The position numbers and the translations under genes are program-made. 5,454 nucleotides of DNA from Pseudorhodobacter sp. (GTDB lineage Bacteria > Pseudomonadota > Alphaproteobacteria > Rhodobacterales > Rhodobacteraceae), in the NCBI GenBank assembly GCA_024641255.1, contig JAHEDL010000160.1:1-5454 (forward strand), written 5' to 3'. Shown here one piece after another: positions 1 to 5,454 of the stretch (positions are counted from its first letter, which is position 1; the number at the start of each line of letters is the position of its first letter). Below the pieces are notes generated by a model. That model did no database searches, had not been told where the DNA came from, and worked only from the letters and a program-made list of their open reading frames with translations.

Positions 1-1
1 C

Positions 2-343
2 CGTCAGTTGCGCAATGTGATCGAACGCGTGCTGATTTTGGGCGACGGCACTGGGCCGATTGAAGCGCGCGAATTGCCCGGGCAAGAGGCGCCGACAGAG
101 GCAGGCGGGCGCCTGGTTCTGGGCGGGGCGATGGCAACATTGCCGTTGCGCGAGGCGCGCGAAGTGTTTGAGCGCGAATATCTTTTGACGCAAATCAATC
201 GCTTTGGCGGCAATATCAGCCGCACGGCGGGATTTGTTGGCATGGAACGGTCTGCACTGCACCGCAAGCTAAAATCACTTGGGGTTGTGACAACTTCGAA
301 ATCGGGTGGCCGGCCGGGCGACGATGAGGACGACGAAGGCTAA
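2..343 (+). CDS. ntrX: NtrX-type sigma-54 response regulator, C-terminal part (5' end outside window)
   Basis: This is the 3' end of a gene entering from the left; 113 residues are visible from position 2 to the TAA at 341-343. The first residues read RQLRNVIERVLIL, the typical end of an NtrC/NtrX-family AAA+ domain, so the TTG at 8 and other internal starts are not real starts. After a variable linker, nt 209-283 encode a Fis-type helix-turn-helix (GGNISRTAGFVGMERSALHR, then KLKSLGV). The FVGMERSALHRKLKSLGV form is typical of NtrX rather than NtrC. The protein ends in an acidic tail (GDDEDDEG). In Alphaproteobacteria NtrX is the partner of the membrane sensor kinase NtrY and acts in nitrogen metabolism, redox and envelope responses. 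The receiver and most of the ATPase domain lie outside the window and cannot be checked. The hfq gene downstream supports the assignment. Another NtrC-family regulator is the alternative, but is less likely. Confidence 0.9.
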   Translation, partial: RQLRNVIERVLILGDGTGPIEARELPGQEAPTEAGGRLVLGGAMATLPLREAREVFEREYLLTQINRFGGNISRTAGFVGMERSALHRKLKSLGVVTTSKSGGRPGDDEDDEG

Positions 344-494
344 GCCGCGTGTTGCATAAAGAAACAGTTTCAAAGTTGCTCGGCGGATTCGTGCTTTTTG
401 TGCTGGAATCTGGCAGATTTGCGCGACATACTTAATTATCGGCCTCGTCGCTCTTGGGAGTGGCCGATGCGACTGGCAACAAGGACAAGAAAAA
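344..494 (+). other. ntrX-hfq intergenic region
   Basis: This 151-bp gap holds no convincing gene. It is visibly more AT-rich than its flanks, with a GAAAC-A-GTTTC dyad at 361-371, a CTTTTTG run at 394-400 and an AT-rich patch at 427-439 (CATACTTAATTAT). CATACT (427-432) is a passable -10 box, but no good -35 lies 16-18 nt upstream, so a separate hfq promoter is plausible but unproven. No strong terminator closes ntrX, because the T-run lacks a stable stem in front of it. Read-through from ntrX into hfq therefore remains possible. Confidence 0.5.
438..468 (+). promoter_or_regulatory. Possible hairpin in the hfq leader
   Basis: ATCGGCC at 438-444 is perfectly complementary to GGCCGAT at 462-468. 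Inside it, CTC (451-453) can pair with GAG (458-460) around a TTGG loop, leaving an asymmetric internal loop (445-450 against 461). The element ends 12 nt before the AAGGA ribosome binding site of hfq. No T-run follows, so it is not a standard terminator. Its position suits a leader structure affecting hfq translation or mRNA stability. Hfq is known to autoregulate through its own 5' UTR in E. coli, but a link here is inference only. Confidence 0.4.
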
Positions 495-728
495 ATGGCC
501 GCAGACAAACAGAATTTGCAGGATGCGTTTCTGAACCACGTCCGGAAATCAAAAGTTCCGGTGACGATCTTTTTGATTAACGGTGTCAAACTGCAGGGCG
601 TAATTACCTGGTTTGATAACTTCTGTGTGCTGTTGCGCCGCGATGGCCAATCGCAGTTGGTGTATAAACACGCAATTTCTACCATCATGCCGGGTGGCCC
701 GGTGAACCTGTACGAGGGTGAAGACTGA
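495..728 (+). CDS. hfq: RNA chaperone Hfq
   Basis: This complete 77-residue Sm-like protein forms a hexameric ring that pairs small RNAs with mRNAs and so controls translation and RNA decay. Sm1 covers about residues 22-49 ([13 protein letters not shown], then [12 protein letters not shown]). Sm2 covers about 54-66, with the YKHAIS signature. Proximal-face RNA-binding residues are present by alignment with E. coli Hfq: Gln9, Asp10, Asn42, Phe43, Lys58 and His59. Distal-face counterparts Phe26 and Lys32 are also present. The rim patch is RKSK (17-20) in place of the enterobacterial RRER, a known alphaproteobacterial form. There is essentially no C-terminal tail (ends LYEGED), against about 35 extra residues in E. 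coli. The ATG at 495 is set by AAGGA at 481-485 with 9-nt spacing. hflX follows at once, as in many proteobacteria. Confidence 0.98.
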   Translation: MAADKQNLQDAFLNHVRKSKVPVTIFLINGVKLQGVITWFDNFCVLLRRDGQSQLVYKHAISTIMPGGPVNLYEGED

Positions 729-2062
729 TACCCGAATTTCCCGAAGAGGACGATGATGATCCGCTGTTCCAGGACGGCGGCATTGATGCCTATGAAACAG
801 CCGCCGCGCCAACGCGGGCGTTTGTGCTTCACCCTGATCTGAAATCCACCAAATCGCGGCGCTTGCCCGAACATGGGCTGGCCGAAGCGGTCAGTCTGGC
901 CGATGCCTTGCCCGGTATGCAGGTTTTGGGCGCCGAAGTGGTGCGCCTGCCGCGCGTGCATCCGGGGATGTTGTTTGGCACTGGCAAGGTGGCCGATCTG
1001 AAAGAGCGTATGCATGCGCTTGAAATTGATCTGGTTTTGGTTGACGGTCCGGTGTCGCCGGTGCAGCAGCGCAATCTGGAAAAAGAGTGGGGCGTCAAGC
1101 TGTTAGACCGCACTGGTCTGATTCTTGAAATTTTTGCCGATCGGGCGCGGACGCGCGAAGGCGTGTTGCAGGTGGAGCTTGCGGCGCTGTCGTACCAACG
1201 TACGCGTCTGGTGCGGGCATGGACCCACCTTGAGCGGCAGCGCGGCGGTTTTGGCTTTGTCGGCGGGCCCGGCGAAACCCAGATCGAAGCCGACAGGCGC
1301 GCGATTGACGATCAGGTGATCCGGCTGAAGCGTCAGTTGGACCGCGTGGTGAAAACCCGCGAATTGCATCGGGCCTCGCGGCGCAAGGTGCCGTTTCCGG
1401 TGGTTGCTTTGGTGGGCTATACCAACGCGGGCAAGTCGACGCTGTTCAACCGGATGACCGGGGCCGAGGTGTTGGCGAAGGACATGCTGTTTGCCACGCT
1501 TGACCCGACAATGCGGGGAATCACGCTGCCTTCGGGGCGCAAGATTATCGCGTCGGACACCGTGGGCTTTATCTCCGACCTGCCAACCCAGCTTGTTGCG
1601 GCGTTTCGGGCAACCTTGGAAGAGGTGCTGGAAGCCGATCTGATCTTGCATGTGCGCGATATCAGCCACCCGGAATCTGCCGAACAGGCCGCCGATGTGG
1701 CCGATATTCTGACCAGTCTTGGCGTGTCGAAAGCGGTGCCGATGCTGGAGGTGTGGAACAAGCTTGATCTGGTGGATGCCAGCCAGCACGAGGCGCTTGC
1801 AGTGCAGGCCGCAAACCGCGCGGGGGTGTTCCCGGTTTCGGCACTGACGGGCGAGGGTATCGCAGTCCTGCTGGACGCCGTTTCGACGGTTTTTGACGAA
1901 GAAAAGACCGAGCGTGTGCTTCAGCTTGGCTTTGCCGAAGGTAAACGGCGGGCTTGGTTGCATGCCGAGGGCGTGGTTCTGGCCGAAGTGCAGGGCGACG
2001 AGGGCTGGCAGATGACTGTGCTGTGGACGGCGCGGCAGGAAAAGCGCTACCGCGATCTTTAA
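725..2062 (+). CDS. hflX: Ribosome-associated GTPase HflX (start uncertain: CTG 725, or GTG 824)
   Basis: This TRAFAC-class GTPase binds the 50S subunit and splits or rescues stalled ribosomes. Counted from GTG 824 (412 aa), the N-terminal HflX domain spans about 1-130 and includes [18 protein letters not shown] and [21 protein letters not shown]. The family signature [13 protein letters not shown] is at 147-159. The G domain starts near 190: G1 GYTNAGKST 198-206, G2 Thr225 in FATLDPT, G3 DTVGF 245-249, G4 NKLD 312-315, G5 SAL 339-341. I place the start upstream of 824 because the frame stays open and coding-like to a stop at 719-721, and because [11 protein letters not shown] looks like the family's first beta-strand, which GTG 824 would cut. 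No ATG, GTG or TTG lies in that extension. CTG 725 overlaps the hfq stop as CTGA, with GAGG at 714-717 seven bases upstream. That start gives 445 aa, against 426 in E. coli. ATA 728 is another option. The product is certain; the start is not. Confidence 0.93.
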   Translation: MIPEFPEEDDDDPLFQDGGIDAYETAAAPTRAFVLHPDLKSTKSRRLPEHGLAEAVSLADALPGMQVLGAEVVRLPRVHPGMLFGTGKVADLKERMHALEIDLVLVDGPVSPVQQRNLEKEWGVKLLDRTGLILEIFADRARTREGVLQVELAALSYQRTRLVRAWTHLERQRGGFGFVGGPGETQIEADRRAIDDQVIRLKRQLDRVVKTRELHRASRRKVPFPVVALVGYTNAGKSTLFNRMTGAEVLAKDMLFATLDPTMRGITLPSGRKIIASDTVGFISDLPTQLVAAFRATLEEVLEADLILHVRDISHPESAEQAADVADILTSLGVSKAVPMLEVWNKLDLVDASQHEALAVQAANRAGVFPVSALTGEGIAVLLDAVSTVFDEEKTERVLQLGFAEGKRRAWLHAEGVVLAEVQGDEGWQMTVLWTARQEKRYRDL

Positions 2063-2063
2063 C

Positions 2064-2100
2064 AGATCTGCACCGTTTAAGGTGCAGATCTAACATCTTT
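2064..2100 (+). terminator. Probable intrinsic terminator after hflX
   Basis: AGATCTGCACC (2064-2074) and GGTGCAGATCT (2081-2091) form a perfect 11-bp stem with a 6-nt GTTTAA loop, beginning 2 nt after the hflX stop. The bases downstream are moderately T-rich (TAACATCTTTGCTTT) rather than a clean T-run. On the minus strand the stem is followed by GTTAAAGATC, which is a poorer tail. The element therefore probably works best for hflX, though it also separates the convergent acylase gene, whose stop is at 2104. Confidence 0.75.
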
Positions 2101-2103
2101 GCT

Positions 2104-4575
2104 TTATTGAGCTTTTTCCGGTGTCAGGTGACTGATGCCGACGGCCGCGGCACGCGCCAGTTCTGGGTCCAGCGACATCGGAATGTATTCGCCGCGCCGC
2201 CAAAGTTCGGACAGATCATCATAAAAACGCGACAGCGGGTTGCCGGATTGGCCGGTGGATTGGATGAACACCGAAGAATCCGGGTCGGCAAAGTCGTAAA
2301 CGCCGCGATAGCCGCCGGCATGCACGTTAAGATAGGGGTTCGGGCCCGTGCCTTTGGTGCGACCGCGCAGCAGCGTGGAATCGCCGCCCGAGGTCGATTG
2401 GCGAATGTTGACGAAATAGCGCAGCACCGGCACGTCGCCCAGAACCGGGTGATCATGTGCGGCTTGGTGCGCATCGCCCCAGCGCCAGCTTTCCAGATTG
2501 GGGCCGTAGGTTTCAGACAGGCTTAGCAGGGCTTCGTCCAAGGCCATGCGAGAAATATCGGTGCAGGTTTCCACCGCCGCCGATTGCACCACATCGCACC
2601 ACACCGAAGCACCATCAATGTTGCGAAACACCCTTTCGATGAAAACCGGTTCGGGATGGGTGAACTTATCGGCCAAGGGGCCGATTTCGTCGCGGGTCAG
2701 GCGGTCTTGCAAGGCACGCAACCAAGCCTCGGCGATCAGCGGTTCGGGCAGATGTTCGTTCATCTCGCCGTTCCAATTTGCCAACAGGTTCAGCGCCTTC
2801 TGACGCATTCGTTCGGGGGTGCCTTCTGGAGCAGCCTCGCCGGTGAACCACAAATCGGCGCCGATCAGCGGCAGCAGGCTGCGCGCGGTGGGACTAACGG
2901 TGTCAAGCTGCGCTTCGATGAAGGAGTCGCGGGTGTGAACCTCACGGGTTTTCATCAGCGCCAGCCAGCGTTGGATGCGCTGGGTGTCGCCCCAATCATA
3001 GCTGACGTGTTTCGGGAACGGCCTATCGATCATCTTGTTGTTGGTATTGCCCAAGATGCCAGAGGTGGGGTTTACGAACCGCGGGTTATCTTCGTAGGGC
3101 AACACGCCGATCCAGCGGTTCTTGCCTTGCCAACCGGGGGCGGGCATGCGCCCTTTGGTGACGTTGCTGATGTCGCGTTCGGGCATGGCGCCGATGGTCT
3201 GCATCGCAATGCCTTTGGTGTCGGCCAGCATCAGGTTTTGCGAGGGCGCAACGAACAGCCGCGCGTCGTCGATGGCTTCGGCCACCGAGCCTGCCGACAT
3301 CAGCTTCATCGCTGCTGTCATCGAGGTGTCTGCGCCCGAAAGCGCTGTCCATTCCAACGCAGCCACCGACCCCGATGGCGTGACAGAGCCAAGATCGTAA
3401 TGCGAGGCGGGCAGGATCGGGCCACTTTGCGACCAGCGCAGCGTCAGCGTTACCGGATCTGCGCCTTTGATTGCCAAGATGGTCTGGCGCGAGGTGAACT
3501 TCTTTGGGCCTTCGGGGGTTAGGTATTCTTCGGGGTTTTCCGGGTTGATCTTTTCAATCACCACGTCCTGATCATCCAGATAGCTGGAGGTCAGACCCCA
3601 TCCCAAACGGTCGGACCGGCCAACCAATATCACCGGCATACCCGGAATGGTGCCGCCAATCACCCCGCCGGTCGGCAGTTGCAGGCGGGCCAGATACCAG
3701 ATTGACGGCGCGGTCAGGCCAAGATGCGGGTCATTGGCCAGCAAACTGCCCCCGGCTGCGGCCTTGTCCGGCATGGCGGCCCAAGCATTCGATGCGCCTG
3801 CAAAGTCGCGACTGTGAAACGGCGATAGTGGCACATCCAGATAAGCCATCTGAGTGGTTGCACCGGAAAAATGCCCCGGCATCAGCGCAGAATATTGCGG
3901 CAAGGCGGCAACGCCCTGAGTTGGGTCGTCTGGCAAAATGTCGGCCAAGCGCGGTGCGGGCAGCAGCAACGAAAGCTGGGCGCGCATCACCTCGTCTTCC
4001 AGATGCGACGAAAGCTGCAGGGCCATCAGCTTCATGATCGCCAAGCTGTCAGCGGGCGACCACGCGGCGATTTCGTTGGAAAAGAAGAAAAACTCCGGCG
4101 CACCACGGCCGCGCGCGCCGCTGTTCACTTCGCCGATCCACGCATTCACGCCAGCCGAATAGGCATCAAGCGCCATTTTTGTGCGTTGGTCCTGCACCGC
4201 GACCGATTGCTGGGCCAGCGTGTAGATATCCAGCCGCCGCACCAGTTCATCAATTTTCGCAGTGCGCATGCCAAAGATTTCAGAAAGCCGACCTTGGGCG
4301 GTGCGGCGCAGCATGGTCATTTGCCACAAGCGATCTTGCGCATGGGTGAAGCCCAGTGCGAAATACACATCCTGTTCGGTCTTGCCAAAAATATGCGGCA
4401 CATTGGCGTTGTTGCGCACAATTTCGACTGGGGCGGTGATGCCCTTCAGAGTGAAATCTTCGTTATAGTCGGGCAGGGACCGCGTCAGCACATAATAGCT
4501 GAGAAAGGCTGCCAAAATCGCCAAGGCGACCAGCCCGATGAAGAAACGGATAAGCCAGCGGAAGGCGGTCAGCAT
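2104..4575 (-). CDS. Penicillin acylase family protein (Ntn hydrolase, S45), membrane-anchored, periplasmic
   Basis: This complete 823-residue precursor of the N-terminal-nucleophile penicillin/acyl-homoserine-lactone acylase family hydrolyses amide bonds between an acyl group and an amine. Basic residues Arg6 and Arg10 flank a hydrophobic helix at about 7-30 that acts as signal anchor or signal peptide; no clear AxA site follows, so an anchor is favoured. The alpha-chain region includes GFTHAQDRLWQMTMLRR (75-91). The predicted autocleavage site is GA|SNAW, making Ser262 the nucleophile of a 562-residue beta chain, close to the usual size. Further family signatures are LLANDPHLGL (278-287), GNTNN (509-513, candidate oxyanion Asn near 512) and GQSGNPLSRFYDD (775-787). 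The only two cysteines, Cys660 and Cys671, could form a disulfide, consistent with the periplasm. The ATG at 4575 has AAGGA (plus-strand 4584-4588) 8 nt upstream. Substrate cannot be told from sequence: beta-lactams, acyl-homoserine lactones and other N-acyl compounds are all possible. Confidence 0.95.
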   Translation of the reverse strand: MLTAFRWLIRFFIGLVALAILAAFLSYYVLTRSLPDYNEDFTLKGITAPVEIVRNNANVPHIFGKTEQDVYFALGFTHAQDRLWQMTMLRRTAQGRLSEIFGMRTAKIDELVRRLDIYTLAQQSVAVQDQRTKMALDAYSAGVNAWIGEVNSGARGRGAPEFFFFSNEIAAWSPADSLAIMKLMALQLSSHLEDEVMRAQLSLLLPAPRLADILPDDPTQGVAALPQYSALMPGHFSGATTQMAYLDVPLSPFHSRDFAGASNAWAAMPDKAAAGGSLLANDPHLGLTAPSIWYLARLQLPTGGVIGGTIPGMPVILVGRSDRLGWGLTSSYLDDQDVVIEKINPENPEEYLTPEGPKKFTSRQTILAIKGADPVTLTLRWSQSGPILPASHYDLGSVTPSGSVAALEWTALSGADTSMTAAMKLMSAGSVAEAIDDARLFVAPSQNLMLADTKGIAMQTIGAMPERDISNVTKGRMPAPGWQGKNRWIGVLPYEDNPRFVNPTSGILGNTNNKMIDRPFPKHVSYDWGDTQRIQRWLALMKTREVHTRDSFIEAQLDTVSPTARSLLPLIGADLWFTGEAAPEGTPERMRQKALNLLANWNGEMNEHLPEPLIAEAWLRALQDRLTRDEIGPLADKFTHPEPVFIERVFRNIDGASVWCDVVQSAAVETCTDISRMALDEALLSLSETYGPNLESWRWGDAHQAAHDHPVLGDVPVLRYFVNIRQSTSGGDSTLLRGRTKGTGPNPYLNVHAGGYRGVYDFADPDSSVFIQSTGQSGNPLSRFYDDLSELWRRGEYIPMSLDPELARAAAVGISHLTPEKAQ

Positions 4576-4596
4576 TGGGTCAGTCCTTGACGGCGT

Positions 4597-4614
4597 AGGT
4601 AGGATACCTTCCTA
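4597..4614. promoter_or_regulatory. Overlapping dyads, candidate operator
   Basis: AGGTA (4597-4601), GGA, TACCT (4605-4609) is a perfect 5-bp inverted repeat. TAGGA (4600-4604), TACCT, TCCTA (4610-4614) is a second one that overlaps it. Both lie between the candidate -35 and -10 of the plus-strand promoter and near the candidate -10 of the minus-strand promoter, where a repressor could control both genes. The arms are short, so chance is a serious alternative. No regulator gene is in view. Confidence 0.3.
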
Positions 4615-4640
4615 GTCCAAAGCCAGATCAGGGGCAATGC

Positions 4641-4652
4641 AGAGGCGGAAGG
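4641..4652 (+). promoter_or_regulatory. Ribosome binding site deciding the dehydrogenase start
   Basis: AGAGG (4641-4645) lies 9 nt before ATG 4655. A second purine run, GGAAGG (4647-4652), is only 2 nt from that ATG. The in-frame ATG at 4637 has only AGGGG at 4630-4634, which is too close to use. This favours 4655, where the protein begins directly with the first Rossmann strand, as expected. Confidence 0.6.
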
Positions 4653-4654
4653 CA

Positions 4655-5454
4655 ATGGCAAAACTGGCTTTTCTTGGGCTTGGGGTAATGGGCTTTCCTA
4701 TGGCAGGGCATCTTGCCGCAAACGGGCATGCGGTTACGGTTTATAACCGCAATCCGGCGAAGGCTGCGGCTTGGGTTGCAAAGCACGGCGGGCAGGCGGC
4801 GGCCACGCCCGCGCTGGCGGCAAAGGATGCCGAATTTGTGATGGCTTGCGTGGGCAACGACGACGATTTGCGCGCGGTTTGTATGGGGCCGGATGGTGCC
4901 TTTGCGGGCATGGCCAAGGGCGCGGTGTTTGTCGATCACACCACGGTTTCGGCCAAGGTGACGCGTGAGTTGTCAGAGGTTGCGGCGGGTCTTTCGCTTG
5001 GCTTTGTCGATGCGCCAGTGTCGGGCGGGCAGGCGGGGGCCGAAAATGGCGTGCTGTCGGTGATGTGCGGTGGCGCCGAGGCCGACTATGCCCGCGCCGA
5101 GGCTGTGATTGCCGCCTATGCGCGGATTTGTCGACGTTTGGGTGGGTCTGGTGCCGGGCAATTGGCCAAGATGATGAACCAGATCGCGATTGCCGGATTG
5201 GTGCAGGGCTTGGCCGAGGCGCTGGCTTTTGGCGAAAAGGCCGGTCTGGATGGCGAAGCGGTGGTTGAGGTAATTTCGCAAGGCGCTGCCGGGTCTTGGC
5301 AGATGGCCAACCGCCACAAAACCATGCTTGCGGGCAATTTCGACTTTGGCTTTGCGGTGGACTGGATGCGCAAAGACCTGAAAATCTGTCTTGAAACCGC
5401 AGACGAAATCGGCGCGCGCTTGCCGGTCACCGCTTTGGTCGATCAGTTTTACAA
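4655..5454 (+). CDS. NAD(P)-dependent beta-hydroxyacid dehydrogenase (3-hydroxyisobutyrate dehydrogenase superfamily), 3' end outside window
   Basis: The frame stays open from ATG 4655 to the window edge, giving 266 residues of an expected total of about 290. The N-terminal Rossmann domain has the dinucleotide motif GLGVMGFPMAGHL (8-20). NRNPAK (31-36) follows the second strand; Arg32 suggests NADP(H) preference, as in glyoxylate/succinic semialdehyde reductases, whereas NAD enzymes usually carry an acidic residue there. Substrate-binding motifs are DHTTVS (94-99) and DAPVSGGQAGAENG (119-132). The catalytic lysine is Lys172 in GAGQLAKMMNQ (166-176), with Asn175 beside it. The all-helical C-terminal domain includes GSW (213-215) and MRKDLK (238-243). 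The enzyme should oxidise or reduce a short 3-hydroxyacid or semialdehyde in the cytosol. Candidates are 3-hydroxyisobutyrate, 2-hydroxy-3-oxopropionate (tartronate semialdehyde) or a relative; the exact substrate is not readable. It is divergent from the acylase gene. Confidence 0.93.
   Translation, partial: MAKLAFLGLGVMGFPMAGHLAANGHAVTVYNRNPAKAAAWVAKHGGQAAATPALAAKDAEFVMACVGNDDDLRAVCMGPDGAFAGMAKGAVFVDHTTVSAKVTRELSEVAAGLSLGFVDAPVSGGQAGAENGVLSVMCGGAEADYARAEAVIAAYARICRRLGGSGAGQLAKMMNQIAIAGLVQGLAEALAFGEKAGLDGEAVVEVISQGAAGSWQMANRHKTMLAGNFDFGFAVDWMRKDLKICLETADEIGARLPVTALVDQFY

Larger units (their letters stand above)
4576..4654. promoter_or_regulatory. Divergent promoter region, acylase / dehydrogenase
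   Basis: These 79 bp separate two divergently transcribed genes, so both promoters should lie here or slightly inside the genes. For the plus strand, TTGACG (4587-4592) is a good -35 match, and CCTAGT (4611-4616), 18 bp on, is a weak -10. For the minus strand, TTGCCC and TAGGAA with 17-bp spacing (plus-strand 4631-4636 and 4608-4613) is a weak candidate. The -35/-10 calls are by eye. Confidence 0.45.

Noticed and set aside
361..400. Terminator after ntrX (GAAACAGTTTC dyad and later T-run)
   Set aside because: The 5-bp arms have a one-base centre that cannot form a hairpin loop, and the T-run is more than 20 nt away with no stable stem before it.
404..424. Possible sigma-54 promoter (TGGCAG...TTTGC) upstream of hfq
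   Set aside because: The GG and GC elements are one base too close (9 instead of 10 between them), so it does not meet the GG-N10-GC rule.
398..580. 60-residue plus-strand frame overlapping the hfq start
   Set aside because: It overlaps hfq out of frame, has no good ribosome binding site, and its sequence resembles no known family.
275..1015. Long minus-strand open frame (246 aa) across hfq and the start of hflX
   Set aside because: It is antisense to two well-supported genes, has no recognisable domain, and is expected by chance in GC-rich coding DNA.
2584..3522. Plus-strand open frame of 312 aa inside the acylase gene
   Set aside because: It is antisense to a clear full-length acylase; its composition (many Arg, His and Gln) is that of a shadow frame, and no domain is visible.
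4637..4657. Upstream in-frame ATG at 4637 as dehydrogenase start
   Set aside because: It would add MQRRKA before the Rossmann strand and has no properly spaced ribosome binding site, while ATG 4655 does.

Overview
The window looks like a chromosomal stretch of an alphaproteobacterium, most likely of the Rhodobacterales (Roseobacter/Rhodobacter group). The grounds are the end of an NtrX-type response regulator followed by hfq and hflX (a typical alphaproteobacterial neighbourhood), an Hfq of the short 77-residue form with the RKSK rim and TWFDNF core, and moderately high GC with G/C-ending codons. This placement comes from remembered family features, not from a search.

Layout. Positions 2-343 (+) hold the last 113 residues of ntrX: the end of the AAA+ domain and the Fis-type DNA-binding helix-turn-helix. 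A 151-bp gap (344-494) follows, with an imperfect hairpin just ahead of the hfq ribosome binding site. hfq lies at 495-728 (+). hflX follows directly at about 725-2062 (+). Its reading frame is open and coding-like right back to the hfq stop, although the first conventional start codon is not met until 824. A perfect 11-bp inverted repeat between 2063 and 2103 is the likely terminator between hflX and the convergent gene. A large penicillin-acylase-family Ntn hydrolase occupies 2104-4575 (-). A 79-bp divergent intergenic region (4576-4654) carries overlapping short dyads. From 4655 (+) a beta-hydroxyacid dehydrogenase (3-hydroxyisobutyrate dehydrogenase superfamily) runs off the right edge.

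How the genes fit together. ntrX, hfq and hflX are regulatory or housekeeping genes: nitrogen/redox response, sRNA-mediated control, and ribosome rescue or disassembly. hfq-hflX looks like a translationally coupled pair. The acylase is predicted to be membrane-anchored and periplasmic. The divergent dehydrogenase is predicted to be cytosolic and probably NADP(H)-dependent. They share one promoter region, so they may be co-regulated, but nothing in the sequence proves a common pathway. There is no rRNA, tRNA, CRISPR array, insertion sequence or phage signature, and no gene-free stretch over 300 bases. I see no clear novel multi-gene system. The points most worth a second look are the non-canonical hflX start, the hfq leader hairpin and the dyads in the divergent promoter.
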